Shown here: one piece after another, positions 1 to 11,029 of the stretch
Layout: each line of letters begins with the position of its first letter
How positions within the stretch are numbered: the stretch's first letter is position 1
From: Symbiodinium sp. CCMP2592
Taxonomy: Eukaryota; Sar; Dinophyceae; Suessiales; Symbiodiniaceae
Length of the DNA stretch: 64,000 bases
Assembly: GCA_905221615.1 (NCBI GenBank)
Contig: CAJNDT010005346.1
Coordinates: forward strand, 124,001-188,000
Reading direction: 5' to 3'
Notes under the pieces: model-generated
The model's input: the letters and a program-made list of their open reading frames with translations, nothing else
Told to the model about the DNA's origin: nothing
Database searches by the model: none
Made by a program: the position numbers and the translations under genes

Positions 1-303
1 ACCGTCCACAGACTGTGCGATGTATGCCAGCCTTACTACTCGAGGTGGACATTTGCGGAGCCTGCTACGGCTTGGCTCGCTAGCCTGTCTAGCCCCTAGA
101 GCTACCACACCCTACTTTTCGCAGGGTGCCTCAAATTTTAGTATTAGGGCTACATGGGTCTACAATGATAAGAAGCTACAGTATAGGCTATATTCGAAGG
201 TAGTTCATATCCCGAGAAAGGTGTTGGCTTCAGCAGTTGCTTATGTGGATGTCCGGGCCCGACTTCCATCCAGCGTATCAGCCCTAAACACTAGATCCCA
301 TAT

Positions 304-330
304 GGGGGTTTCCGAAAATTAGGGGTGCAC
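304..330. repeat. Solo end of the GTTTCCGAAAAT foldback family
   Basis: GGGGGTTTCCGAAAATTAGGG matches the ends of the elements at 1948, 8383, 8696 and 15063 without a partner end nearby. Confidence 0.4.
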
Positions 331-855
331 ACCGTTTTTTTGTTGAGAATCTTCACGAAGTAACGCCACTCCAGTGGCTCGTCGAATCATCCAATGCCCC
401 ATACTATGCCCCATAAATTGAATAAACCTAACCTTGCCCGTTTCGGGATGTTACATCACCTGATAAATAGGATGAGATAGAGTATTTGAAGGATAATGGG
501 CTACTAGTTGTGAATTATATGGCCACGGTGATGTAATACCCCAAAATTTAAAATGGGCGAGGCCTCCCCTGACTAACGGATCCCATTAGAGGTAGCCCTA
601 ATGTTCGGAAACCAAGCGGCGGCAGGGACGGCTCCAGTTTCACCTGCGCTTCGAGGTCCAGGACCTTCCCACAGGTCGGACTAACGATTGCTCGACTCCA
701 AACCCTTAAGGACGAAATGAACCCTAAAAGGTTTTAAGGTTCATATACCAAATAGGGATTCATAGTATGGGTATAGGGCCCCTACTCTTAAGTGTCATGT
801 GGTCTTGCAGGAAGACAGGGTAGGGTTTGGGTTTGGGGTTTACAGTAGAAGGCAA

Positions 856-943
856 ACAGTTGGAACATCACTATCCTCATGGCTTTAAACGGCAAAGTAT
901 AGGGGATGCCAGCACTAATCATCCTACATCCATGTTCCAACTT
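856..943. mobile_element. Foldback element, AGTTGGAACAT family, copy 1
   Basis: CAGTTGGAACATCACTATCC pairs roughly with ATCCATGTTCCAACTTTC. A second copy is at 9249-9311. Confidence 0.4.
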
Positions 944-1569
944 TCGGGGGTTCACTATAGGGTTTGTTTAAGGATGTTTAAGGGTTCTAAGGTTTAGGGG
1001 TCTACTATACGGTGTAGGGGTTGAGGAGGTTAGTAGGGGTTTAGGAGGTCATGGGTTTAGGGTTTCGGGGTCTAGGGTCTATGGGGTTTAGGGGTAGAGG
1101 ACTTGTGGATTCACTGTTGCTCCTTGAATATCAGTTCTTGGGGTTTCGGGCTTATTATGGTATATGGTGTAGGGTTGATGATGCTTATGCTTACTCTGTA
1201 ATTCTGAATGCTGTCATCATCGCTTCTGTTTAAAACCTTGAACCCTAAAAATCGAAAATCTCAACCCGTAACCCTAAAGAGTCCTACGGCCCTAAAACCT
1301 AGACCCAAAACCTACATCCCGAAACCCAAAAGCCTCTGAACCGCAAACACCTAAACTGCAAACCTCGCCAAGGCAAGCAACTGCACCCTGAACCAAGGGC
1401 TTTAGAGTTTGGGGGTCTTTGGGGCTTCAGGGTTTTAGGGCTTTAGGGGTTTAGGGCTTTTCGAGTTGTAGGGTTCGGGGTGAAGTCTGAACATCCTCAT
1501 GTTTGCTACGGAGGTTTCGTGAAATCTACGAGTTGAAGGTCTCCAGTCAGGTCCCGCAAAAGCATATAG

Positions 1570-1657
1570 CCTAAGGGTCCGTGTACTCATATAGTATGTA
1601 CATTGGCCTTAATGTAGTCCCTAGATAGGTACTTATGGGTACATGGACCCTTAGGGA
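1570..1657. mobile_element. Foldback MITE, AGGGTCCATGTAC family, copy 1
   Basis: CCTAAGGGTCCGTGTACTCA pairs with GGGTACATGGACCCTTAGG. Middle TACATTGGCCTTAATGTAGT. Confidence 0.55.
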
Positions 1658-1947
1658 TACTTCACCGGAGCCCTACGCCTCTAAACCTTCCTTCAACTTC
1701 AAAACATTAGGGTTCAGGGTTTAGGACTTGCTGGTGAACTGAGACGACCCACAGAATCGGATGTAGATGTAGATGGCAAAGAACAGCCATATGGGTTTAA
1801 CCCTAAACCTGTCCACCTTGCCGCGGTAATCATCAAGAGCGCGCTCGATACTGAGGACAAGTCCATACCTCAATGAAGGTTCAGAGCGTCGTCTCGGTTT
1901 TAGGAGAAACTGGGGCGTAGGGATGAGTGGCAGCAGAAACAGCACTT

Positions 1948-2036
1948 GGGAATTTCCGAAAATAGGATACCCTAAGTAGTAGGATCCTTACAATAAGGAC
2001 CCCAGAATAAGGTACTCCTAATTATCGGAAACCCCC
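1948..2036. mobile_element. Foldback MITE, GTTTCCGAAAAT family, copy 1
   Basis: Left GGGAATTTCCGAAAATAGG, right TTATCGGAAACCCCC; interior carries GTAGGATCCTTAC and ATAAGGACCCC blocks shared by the family. Confidence 0.55.
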
Positions 2037-2274
2037 ACTTGAGGTTTAAGCATCCGAAGCTTCGAAGTTCCTACATGGATAGTTCTCTGAGCTAGGGACC
2101 AGAATAGCACGGCGCCCTTATAAAAGTGACCCCAAAAGGGACCTTACTTTGGAGAACTACCCATGTAATACAGATTTTATATAGGATGAGATGGATCACG
2201 CACACTGCTCGTCCCGTTTGGTCCTTGGTCCCTAAAACCTTCGAAAACACTTCTGGCATCAAAACACCTCCCCA

Positions 2275-2380
2275 GAGAGCCCAATACCCCTCAATTGAGG
2301 AATATATCTTAAATCATACTAGGAAGTCCCTACTTAATGATTTAAGGTCTATTCCTTAATTAAGGGGTATTGGGCTCTCT
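2275..2380. mobile_element. Foldback MITE, AGAGAGCCCAATA family, copy 1
   Basis: AGAGAGCCCAATACCCCTCA at the left pairs with TAAGGGGTATTGGGCTCTCT at the right; the middle reads GGAATATATCTTAAATCAT and its near inverse. The ORF over it is an artefact. Confidence 0.6.
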
Positions 2381-2691
2381 AGGATATACATCACAAGAAC
2401 CCTACTGAAACCTTAGCTCCTCGCAGCTAGCCCCTAAAGCCAAAGCCCTAAGCCTAAACCCTAATCCCGAAAACCGTACTCCCTAAAGCCTAAGGACACA
2501 TACATATCCTAATGGCCTTCCCAGTTACAACGCCTTGTACTAACAACTTACTCATTGGGTTTAGGGTTTACGGGTTAAGGGTTCAGGGGTGCAAGCATCG
2601 TAGTATGCAAGACCCTACATGGCAACAACATGGAAAATAACTGCGAAAACCCTAAACTGCAAACCAAACCTAAGTCTCAATAACCCCAAGC

Positions 2692-2730
2692 CTGAAACCC
2701 TAAACCCTAAACCCCTAAACCCTAAACCCT
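2692..2730. repeat. Interstitial telomere-like block
   Basis: About five CCCTAAA heptamers, one with an extra C. Internal, so not a chromosome end. Confidence 0.7.
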
Positions 2731-3284
2731 TGAACACAAACCCACAATTCCAAACCTTCACCATCCTTGGATTCGAGTTCTGACGCTGGGTCGCATGTAA
2801 TGGCCCGGTTTGGAAGCAGTGGAGCCTTTCTCGTCGATCTCTGCAGATGTAGCCGCGAGGCCTACCCAAAAGCAATCGTGGCCTAGGGTTCAAGGTGTAG
2901 GATCTTAGGGGCTTTGGGCTTTAAAGAAGGGTGTTTGAGATTTGCGGACAAGGACTTTGGTTGTCAGGGTCTTGGGTTGGTCCAGGGTTTTCGGCCGGTC
3001 AAACACAACACACCCGATGCGTGAGAGTCGTTGTTGGTGCTTGTTCGGTCCTGCCTACTGCAGATTCACCAATGACCATTCGGTGGCAAGAGTTCCTAAC
3101 AAGTTACCCCGCTAAAACTGGCACTTCAGGGTTGTTCTGCATGAGGGGCAGCAGACCTTGCTGCGTTTGAAGCTCCATGTAAATTGGCGCTTATAGTACA
3201 TCTCCAAACCCTAAGTATACAATCCATGAACCCCGAAACATTAAAATTAATCGACCCTCCGCCGAACTACCCCGCTCCACGAGC

Positions 3285-3370
3285 TCGCTCTCTCTCTCTC
3301 TCTCTCTCCCTCTTTCTGTCTATCTCTCCCTCTCTCTCTCTCTCTCTCTCTCGTTCTCTTCTCTCTCACA
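3285..3370 (+). repeat. (CT)n microsatellite
   Basis: About 80 bp of CTCTCT with a few TT and TG interruptions. Confidence 0.9.
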
Positions 3371-3539
3371 CACAATTCCAGGGCTCCAGTTACCTAAATA
3401 GTTGTTTACGGTGTAACATTTTGCATGGTTAGTAACCTACTATTATGGTGAGAAACCCACCCACCATTATGACTAGCAACCTGCCACCATTAATGGTTAG
3501 GAACCCCCAGTAACCTGCCACTAGGTCGCTGGAGCCCTA

Positions 3540-3632
3540 CTTGGAGATTCATGGGTAGTTATGAGTAGGGCTATAAGTGGGACAACTATACTTAATATTA
3601 GGGGACTTAGAACTCCACTTACAACTACCAAG
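3540..3632. mobile_element. Foldback MITE, CTTGGAGG family, copy 1
   Basis: Left end CTTGGAGATTCATGGGTAGT, right end a degraded inverse ACAACTACCAAG, flanked by TA on both sides. 93 bp, non-coding, A/T-rich middle. Confidence 0.55.
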
Positions 3633-3795
3633 TAGGCGAAAGAGCATGCTCCTGTGAAGTGTCGGCTGCGCGTGGAAGCCGCAAAGTCGCTCAGCTTTTT
3701 GCAGAGAAAGCCAGCCTCAATCTGTCCCCAAGGGTCCCAGGTACATACATAGCGCCAAGAAGGGAAGTCTGTAGTAGGAACTACTATTGTGGAGT

Positions 3796-4179
3796 GGGTA
3801 AGATATAGGTACTTCGGACCCTTTGGGCCCGAAACCTCGACCTCAACCCTAAAACTCTAAAGAACCCCTGAGCCCTGGAACATGTAACTCTACATCCCTA
3901 AAGGCAACCCCGGAGGCCCTCCAACCGGAAAGTTCCGCAGGCCCTAAACACGTAAACCCTCAAAGCTACCCATAGGCCCCAAAGTAGCTCTTTTTTTTCG
4001 GATTACCTTGTAGGATACTATGTATGAACCCCCAAAAAGGAACTACTTTGGGGCCTTAGGGTAGAGCCCTAAAGCCTTCTAGACAACAGATGTAGTGTTG
4101 CGTGTTCCAGGGTTTAGCATGTACAGTTTTAGGGTTGAGGGTTCGGGACCAAAGGGTCCTAAGCAGCTCTATCTTACCC
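3796..4179. mobile_element. Long foldback element with a second one nested inside
   Basis: Outer arms: GGGTAAGATATAGGTACTTC with CGGACCCTTTGGG at the left, ACCAAAGGGTCCTAAGCAGC and ATCTTACCC at the right. Between them sits an independent palindrome at 3966-4064 and telomere-like heptamers. Confidence 0.45.
3966..4064. mobile_element. Nested foldback element
   Basis: CTACCCATAGGCCCCAAAGT pairs with ACTTTGGGGCCTTAGGGTAG. The loop includes a T8 run and TACTATGTATGAACCCCC. Confidence 0.45.
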
Positions 4180-4331
4180 AAACCAAAATAGCAATTCCCA
4201 CTTTAGAATTCAAACCATACTAGCAACCCTAAACCCTAAACCCTAAACCTCCCACTATAGACTTCCTGCTTACGAAAGTCCCGATGGCACAGCGGTTAAT
4301 TTGGCGGCCCCATGGCCTCATTCAGATTCAG

Positions 4332-4366
4332 GTTTAGGGGTTTAGGGTTTAGGGTTTCAGGGTTTG
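4332..4366. repeat. Interstitial telomere-like block
   Basis: Four TTTAGGG heptamers. An oppositely oriented block, CCCTAAA three times, is at 4226-4249. Confidence 0.65.
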
Positions 4367-5230
4367 GCATTTTGGGGGGGCGTCTTCCGCAACATGCAAA
4401 AGACACGGCTGGGTTGTTGTTGTGAACTGAGTAGAGGATAAGGAGAGGCGGAAGAAACCTCCTTTTGGCTTGGTCGGTTCTCCCGGGGGGTAGGAGTGTA
4501 GATGATCGCGAAAGTCTTCAACATCAGGGGTTTGCAGTCTTGGGCCTCTGTTCATCTTGAAACTTTTACTGTAAGGGTAACTAACCGTTTGAGAAACCCT
4601 TAATTGACTGTTCTACTTGTTAAAGCGCTAAATTCTCCTTTTTGGGTTCCATGCAGGAAAGGAACTTCGAGCGCACGCTCCAGGAGCTGTCCTAAGCGTT
4701 GCAGGGCTTTGGCTAAAAAGCATTAAGCCTCGGCTTCGGGTTTAGGTTTAGGGTTTAGGGTTTAGGGTTTATAGGGTTTAGTGTGTTTCGGGAAGTTTAG
4801 GGCTTCTTTCGTTTAGGCTATGTAAGGGTTTTGGGCTTCGGATTTACGGGCTTAGGGCTCAGCGTGTTCTACTGTCTGGTTCAAGGGTTTTTGGACGTCG
4901 GGTTTGGGGTGTATGGGCTTGGAGTTTCGGGTTCAGGGCCCTGCGGATCCGGGTTTGAGGAGGTCCAGATTTCACGACTCAAAGTGGGTCGTATATCTAC
5001 GCTAGAAGCTCTACTGTTGAGGGACAACAGAATTGTGTAGGGTTTACGTTCAAACATTATTGGTGAAGACGACGACGGCTGCGGTTTAGGATGTTGGTAA
5101 GTTGTTTGTCTTGCAATGAAATGTACGGTTAAGCGCCAGCGGCAAAAGCTTCGCATCTACTGCTCGCATGGTCTGCCGTAGGAGTGCCTGTACCTCGATC
5201 TGGCTACATCCAGATTCTGGGGCCATGGCC
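4367..5230. other. No gene seen
   Basis: Telomere-like words and short open frames on both strands without recognisable protein character. Confidence 0.45.
4738..4790. repeat. Interstitial telomere-like block
   Basis: Five TTTAGGG heptamers with degenerate flanks. Confidence 0.65.
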
Positions 5231-5234
5231 CACT

Positions 5235-5336
5235 CTTGGAGGTTTGTGGGTAGTTAGAACTGGGGTTATAAGTCCCCTATTATGGATTATCAGTATAGTT
5301 ACCCTACTTATAACCCTACGTACAGCTACCTCCAAG
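5235..5336. mobile_element. Foldback MITE, CTTGGAGG family, copy 2
   Basis: Left end CTTGGAGGTTTGTGGGTAGT and right end AGCTACCTCCAAG; middle contains GGGTTATAAGTCCCC and TATAGTTACCCTACTTATAA as in other copies. Ends are diverged. Two 70-85 codon ORFs over it are palindromic artefacts. Confidence 0.55.
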
Positions 5337-5837
5337 TTGAAAAATGCAGTCTCAAGCAACCATTCATCTGCAGGGACGATCGTGACGGTATGCTGGAAAA
5401 AACCTTTGAAGCCCACCGAAGCCTACTGCGCTGTAGCTTAGGCTAAGTGCAACATAAAGAACCCTGACAAGAACTGGAGGAGCCAAATGAATGGCGAAAG
5501 CTCAATGGGTGATGCTACATGGAACCCTTAGGTAGGTCTGGATATCACAATCAACAGCATCAAGAGCTTACGCAGAAAACAACAAGGACTGGGACTGCAA
5601 GGGAAATCAGCAAGCACTCTTCAGTCAACTGCTTAGACTCAAAATCAACAGAGTCAGTCTCTGTGGTCTACCCCATATAAGCTTCTGGACCCGAGGATAT
5701 GGAAAACAAGGTACCTCGAAGACCCAACTACATCTAGACTCCAATGTGCAGGGAGTTGCAGTTGAAGCCTGCTGGTGGCCCTACGCGGCCAAGTGTACTC
5801 GGATAATGCAGATTTTTCGCAGAAAGCACGACTATTT

Positions 5838-5854
5838 ATCTATCTTTCTATCTG

Positions 5855-5886
<32 letters not shown>

Positions 5887-5900
5887 CACACATGTACGTG

Positions 5901-5936
<36 letters not shown>
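5838..5936. repeat. (TA)n / TATC microsatellite
   Basis: TATCTATCTTTC, then TATATATA, ACACATGTACGTGTATG and TATATATA, a palindromic A/T-rich tract. Confidence 0.9.
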
Positions 5937-5937
<1 letters not shown>

Positions 5938-6056
5938 GTACTAAATAATCCCTTCTCTCTACTATCAAACGGCCCTCCTCCCACCAGCAAACTCTGAACG
6001 TGTCCTTATCATTAGGGTGTATGCTTATCTCTGTTGTCACATCGGGGAGGATATTT

Positions 6057-6225
6057 CTCCTGCTCTGGCTTTTGCTCCTGCTTCCGCTGCGGCTGTTGCT
6101 CCTACTGCGGCTCCTGCTCTTGCTCGTGCTACGGCTCTTGCTCTTGCACCTGATCTTGCTGTTGCTCCTTCTTTTGCCGCTGCTCCTGCATACTCTTCTT
6201 TCTTTTGCCCTTGCTCCGGCGCTTC
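6057..6225 (+). repeat. GCTCCTGCT hexamer-like tract
   Basis: About 27 units of GCTCYTGCTC / CTGCTG type. All three plus frames and the minus frame stay open (Leu-rich, Ala/Pro-rich, or Gly-Ala-Arg-rich). Confidence 0.75.
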
Positions 6226-6344
6226 TGTCCTTGCTCTTACATCCCCCTCATTCAACACAAAGGTCTTAAATGCCATGGGTGATTTTGAGAAATTTCCACG
6301 AGTGCTTCGAATGGGGGGTGGCGTTTACGAAATGGGGGAAGCGA

Positions 6345-6535
6345 TTGAATATATATATATATATATATATGTATATGTATGTATATGTATGTATGTATGT
6401 ATGTATGATTGTATATATTGTATATATATAGTATATATATGTATACATATTTGTTTATACATGTGTATATATATATATACAGATCCAGAAATATATGCAT
6501 ACATAGACACACACAGAGAGATATGCATACACATA
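6345..6535. repeat. (TA)n and (GTAT)n microsatellite
   Basis: ATATATAT, then GTATGTATGTAT and TATATATAGTATATATAT, then ACATATACAC-type sequence. Confidence 0.85.
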
Positions 6536-6539
6536 TTAA

Positions 6540-7770
6540 TATGAAATACCAACATGCTAGGCAGGTTCAGATGAGGATCTCTCCGACAGTGTCAGACGGT
6601 CCTGGCTTCGGCATGTCTGGTCTACACGGCTTCAGACAGGGTTTCGGGCTAATTCAGGGTTGAAGAGTCTTACGGTTTTGGAGTCAGGGTTCAGGTTTCT
6701 TTACAGTGTAGGGTTTCTCAGGGTTTAGTGTCCTCGTTCTTCCGGTGCAGTTTAGGGCTTACATTATCGTGGAATTGCATGGCTTTGAGCTTTCTTATCC
6801 GCGATACTAACGGCGGGTCCATACCATAAAGTTTGGGTATATGTACTCTACATCTCGACCCGAGATCCTAAGCCTAGCCAGGTGCAGAAGTTGCACAGAA
6901 AGAGTACCAACTCATCAACTTCACCCTACATCCCTCAGCCCTCAAGGATACGCCCTAAGCCGGATTTCCCCAAACACCTAAGCCGTCCCGAAGCTTCAAC
7001 CTGAACCCCCCCCCGCTCAGCCTCTGAACCCTGCTATTTGGATACCGGGCCCTCCATCTCTCCAATCCAACACTCTGACGCAACCCTAAAGCGCGCATGA
7101 AAGCCATGAAGCCCCTCTTGGTTTTGATTGAAGAGAAATCTAAACTGGGTTTCCATTTCAACAATCTCCAAGACTAATTAAAACCAGGGCTCTTTATTAA
7201 ACAATGAGGGACATTCAAACAACAAATCCAAACCGATACCTAGTAATAAAACACCCGGACAAGACCCAGACACCGAAACTCACAAACCCCAATTTCTGAA
7301 CATCTAAACCCTGAAGCAGAACCCAAAGCCAGACCTCACTGCCGATCACGAAGCCGGTCTCCGTCTCTCGGACGAGGCCTCCGGCGTAGCCGGCCTGAAT
7401 GCAAGCATCATCAGTCTGAGGGTGTCTGGGGTTTATCTGGCTGGTATGGCTTAGGGTTCTTTAAAGAGTCTCAGAAGAAGGGTTTAGGGTTAGGGCTTAC
7501 CTGGACCCCCAAAAAAACCAGCAATTTCTTGGGTTCCTGTTTCGGGTTAAGGTAAAGCTTGGGATTCAAAGTCTCGGGTTCAGGAATTAGGGTTTTAGGT
7601 TTAAGCTTTACACGATGCGAATGTTTTAGTTTGGTTACAAAACACTCATATTCCGGATTGTGTACCCCTTCCCATATGCCAAGACATATGCATCTGCACA
7701 CACCGACATACCTACCCACCTGCCTACCTACCTACCTGCTACTACGGCCTATTTATCCACCTGCCGACCA
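6540..7770. other. No gene seen
   Basis: Degenerate GGGTTTAGG-type sequence with short ORFs. Nothing resembles a conserved protein. Confidence 0.45.
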
Positions 7771-7773
7771 AGA

Positions 7774-7840
7774 CGCATGGCATGGCATGGCAAGGCCTGG
7801 CAAGGCATGGCAAGGCAGGGCAAAGGCATGGCAAGGCATA
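7774..7840 (+). repeat. GGCATGGCAA decamer array
   Basis: About seven GCATGGCAAG / GCCTGGCAAG units, following CTACCTACC tetranucleotides (7711-7740). Confidence 0.7.
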
Positions 7841-8041
7841 AAATTAAATGACTCATGACATGCCAGGAAACGCCACGCCACGGCATGCACATGTATGCAC
7901 ACGCAATTGCATAGATTCAAAACATATACTTACATACGAATTTGACTCGCTCGTTCATAGTGTGCAAAGCTTGCAGTAACAGTAGGTATCGGGTTTTTCA
8001 CGGGGCAGGGCCTCCGGATAGTGAGTTTGAACGTAAGGAAT

Positions 8042-8290
8042 CTAACATAACACAAAAATCATTCTGGGAACAATTCTCACATTCCGACGTGGATGCAGCG
8101 TGCGCTGAAGGGACTTGCCGGTGACCGAAAGCCAGACCGAATCTAAATCTTGGCTCGTCTTCAAGGCCAGCGGAGAGAATGCGAGCTCCTCCATGTGCCT
8201 TGAACTTGGAGCGGCAGCTGCGCCACAGATGAACAGACAGGCTCTGCTGGAGTGTCCAGTGCCCCACGCGAGGATCTGGCCAGCGGGCAC
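8042..8290 (-). CDS. Possible exon with GQILAWGTG motif
   Basis: The minus strand after GGCCAG reads ILAWGTGHSSRACLFICG and on to SQDLDSVWLSVTGKSL. The G-x-x-x-x-W-G-x-G pattern is reminiscent of an RCC1/beta-propeller blade, but one motif is weak evidence. Other frames over this interval are open too. Low confidence. Confidence 0.25.
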   Translation of the reverse strand: MPAGQILAWGTGHSSRACLFICGAAAAPSSRHMEELAFSPLALKTSQDLDSVWLSVTGKSLQRTLHPRRNVRIVPRMIFVLC

Positions 8291-8382
8291 CAGGCAAGAT
8301 TGTCAGCCTTGCCTTGCTTGCACTTGGCCTGATGGAGTGAGCCATGTGCAGCATTGGGCGAAGGAACCGTCTCCACAGATAC

Positions 8383-8485
8383 GGGAGTTACCCAAAATCG
8401 GGGTACTTTATTCTGGTGCTCTTATAATAAGGATCCTAATATTTAGGGTACTAATAGTAGGGTCCCCTATTTTCGGAAACTCCCA
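8383..8485. mobile_element. Foldback MITE, GTTTCCGAAAAT family, copy 2
   Basis: Left GGGAGTTACCCAAAATCGGG, right CTATTTTCGGAAACTCCC, interior TATAATAAGGATCCTAATAT. 103 bp. Confidence 0.6.
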
Positions 8486-8560
8486 TATTATCACCTGATA
8501 CCTTCGGCCTTCCTATGCCGGAGTCTGACACAATTCGGGAACCTTCTTTTTACGATGCCT

Positions 8561-8631
8561 ATACCCAAAGGCCCCTTTTTGGGGCTCATATATGGAATCC
8601 TATAGGGTACTCCCTTTGGGGCCTCTGGGTA
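8561..8631. repeat. Short palindrome between two MITEs
   Basis: ACCCAAAGGCCCC at 8561 pairs with GGGGCCTCTGGGT ending at 8631; interior holds TATATGGAATCCTATAGGG. May be an internal end of a composite foldback formed with the flanking copies. Confidence 0.4.
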
Positions 8632-8695
8632 GGATCCTGTCGACTGCAAAGACACCCTCAAACGGGGACCCCTGATCCTGGGAAGCCGTCATACA

Positions 8696-8796
8696 GGAGT
8701 TTCCGAGAATAGGGGACCCTAATATAGTACCCTAAATAGTAGGATCCTTATTATAAGGACCCCAAATAAGGCACCCCCAATTCTCGGAAACTCCCA
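8696..8796. mobile_element. Foldback MITE, GTTTCCGAAAAT family, copy 3
   Basis: Left GGAGTTTCCGAGAATAGGGG, right CAATTCTCGGAAACTCC. About 210 bp from copy 2 and in the opposite internal orientation; between them is another short palindrome (8561-8631). Confidence 0.6.
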
Positions 8797-9121
8797 TATG
8801 GGGACCTGTATTCAACTATCATTCTTTCGGGAACTACCAAGGAATGGTACGGCGAAGTATCCCGACTTCTATGGGACGCCGCAGACTAACATAGAGGCGT
8901 TGGGGGGGATATATTATACTAGGATCCAATAAGGATCCGCCAAAATAGTATTGGATAATTTTTAGGACTCAAGTTAGATTCCTGAACAAGAGCCCAGGCT
9001 ATGGGACGCCGCAGACTAATGCAGGAGGAGCTGCCAACCCATAGATGACCTCCTGGATCATGGCCTGAAAGCTCGGAGTCGAGTTGCAAGGTTCAGATCA
9101 GGCTGGAAGGCACTGGTTAAG

Positions 9122-9142
9122 GGTGTGTGTGTGTGTGTGTTT
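9122..9142 (+). repeat. (GT)n
   Basis: About nine GT dinucleotides. Confidence 0.8.
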
Positions 9143-9248
9143 TATTTTAGGGCTCTTTACCACCTGCAGGGTGTAGGGTTTAGGGTTCAGGGGAATTGAG
9201 TTTAAGGGGTCTGGGAATTTTAGATTTAAGGGTTTATACCGTAGAAGC

Positions 9249-9311
9249 CAGAAAGTTGGAATATCATTATCGTAACCCGATCCTACCATTAATCCATATT
9301 CCAACTTTCTG
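9249..9311. mobile_element. Foldback element, AGTTGGAATAT family, copy 2
   Basis: CAGAAAGTTGGAATATCATT pairs with ATCCATATTCCAACTTTCTG; only 63 bp. Confidence 0.45.
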
Positions 9312-10486
9312 GAGTTCCCTTTAAGGGATTAGGGTGTATTGGTTGAGGGGTTACCGGCTGGGGGGTTTAAGGGTTTACGGTTTAGGACCGTGCTGAGGGG
9401 CTTGCCTATGCGCCATGGCCCAGAATTCCTAAAAGATACTCTCCAACCCTGAGCACGTGGGTTCTACAGAGGGTTCGTTGGGTCGGCTTGGTGGAAAGTT
9501 TTATGTAATTATCTGTGAGGACTTAGTAGGCTGGAGTGTCTTGGATTTTGGAGCTGATAGACAGTCCTAAGGCTAAATAACAACAGGGACCTGAACGCTA
9601 ACACCGCAAAACCCAAAGCCGCACAGCCCCAATGCCGCCACGAAAATCCGAAAAGACCTTGACACTAAATCCTGGGCCTCGACAGCAAGCGGCAGTGAAG
9701 CCGACGGGCTGCATCCATGGAGACTAAATACCGAGCCGGGGAAGCCCAGTTACTCCCTGGTGCTTATAGGGCATGGGGAATATAGATCCCTATGATAGCT
9801 TCTTAAGGGTCCCTTATAGTCGTCCCAATAACCCATTCCCCCATTCCCTACAAAGAACCAGACAGATTACATAAGGGGCTCAGGGTTTCGAGTTCTGGGT
9901 TTCGGGCTCTGGGGCATCAGGGTTTAGAGTTCAGGGTTGCGGGTTGAAGCTTCAGGGTTTGGGGCTTTAGGGCTGTATAAGCCTTTTTCTAGGTTTTAGG
10001 TCGCAAAATGGGGTCTTGAGGGTGTTCTGATTACTGATTGATATGCATGTGCGGTCATATGAGCTATGCGTACAGAATTATACTGTACAGTGCCACTGGG
10101 CACGGTATCCCAAACGCTCTTAGTCCATCCTGCTTGTTTGCGGCCCTGTGCAGGTTTCGGTTAGTTTTGTGAGTAGTGAACAAAAGCTGTCGGCACAGGG
10201 CTCTGAGTTCTGAATTCTGGGCCAGGTGTAGCCTCAGGGTTTAGGGACGGGTGTTGAGACATGACCGTGCAGAATCAAATGAGCCTGGCTGCTACAAGAA
10301 ACAGCCGCATTTGGGGCTTTCAGCCTGACTTCACCAAGAAGCCATGGAAATGAAAGGTTAAACTTTCAGATTCCTACTACCTAAACTCCAAGAACCCCAA
10401 AGCTAAATTTTCAGATTCCTTCAGATTCCTACTAAACTATAAGAACCCAAAACGTTTAACGCACATCAGGTATTGGAGAACTAATA

Positions 10487-10702
10487 CTACCCAGCTGGAG
10501 CCCCCTCAACTTGCGTCCAGACTATGCCGGCCTTTGTCTGAAATAAGGCTTTCGCTCTGAAACCACAAGCTCTATACTCGAGAAACTGAGAAACCCAATG
10601 CTCAAACTCTTCTCCTTCTTCCTGAACCACAAAGAATTCGCCACAACGCAAGCTGATTAGTCGGATATGTCCTGCACGCACGTTGCCCTTATTGTCAGTC
10701 AA
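10487..10702 (-). CDS. Possible exon, unknown protein
   Basis: The minus-strand frame reads MTDNKGNVRAGHIRLISLRC, then EEGEEFEHWVSQFLEYRACG, and stops at 10487. Composition is protein-like and the region lacks telomere-like heptamers. No domain or splice partner found. Confidence 0.25.
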   Translation of the reverse strand: MTDNKGNVRAGHIRLISLRCGEFFVVQEEGEEFEHWVSQFLEYRACGFRAKALFQTKAGIVWTQVEGAPAG

Positions 10703-10914
10703 TCAATCAACCGATCATTCATTCAAACAGCCACTAACCAACCAATCGACCAACCAACCCACCACTTGATCTACCTTACGTAGCTAACAGATAGCTAGCT
10801 AGCCAGTGTGGCTGACTTTCGTGCTCACTTGCAACCCCACGGCCACGGACCCAACATCATCAGGGCACGGCGCGGGTATGTTGAAGTAACAACCCAACGA
10901 CACTACAAAAGGGC

Positions 10915-11028
10915 AATGTAGGAACCCGATTAAGAAACCTTGGGCCTTTGTTAGGGTTTCTTGTATGAACTTTAATATATGGGGGGGGGTTAGAGGCCAA
11001 GGGGTTTCTTAATCAGGTTCCTACATTA
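10915..11028. mobile_element. Foldback MITE, AATGTAGGAACC family
   Basis: AATGTAGGAACCCGATTAAG pairs with CTTAATCAGGTTCCTACATT; inner arms AAACCTTGGGCC and GGCCAAGGGGTTT. Solo ends occur at 21592 (ATGTAGGAACCTGAT), 25087 and 38330. Confidence 0.6.
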
Positions 11029-11029
11029 C

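Larger units (their letters stand above)
1..2270. other. No gene seen; degenerate heptamers and MITEs
   Basis: Apart from the foldback elements listed, this holds scattered TTTAGGG/CCCTAAA-like words and unrecognised sequence. The 100-codon ORF at 20-322 ends in a MITE fragment and shows no domain. Confidence 0.5.
8800..10480. other. No gene seen
   Basis: One small foldback (9249), a GT tract and degenerate heptamers. ATGGGACGCCGCAGACTAA occurs twice (8870 and 9001) as a short direct repeat. Confidence 0.45.

Noticed and set aside
6000..6544. Leu-rich or Ala/Pro-rich ORFs of 80-175 codons
   Set aside because: Produced by GCTCCTGCT-like and TATA microsatellites; four frames open at once.
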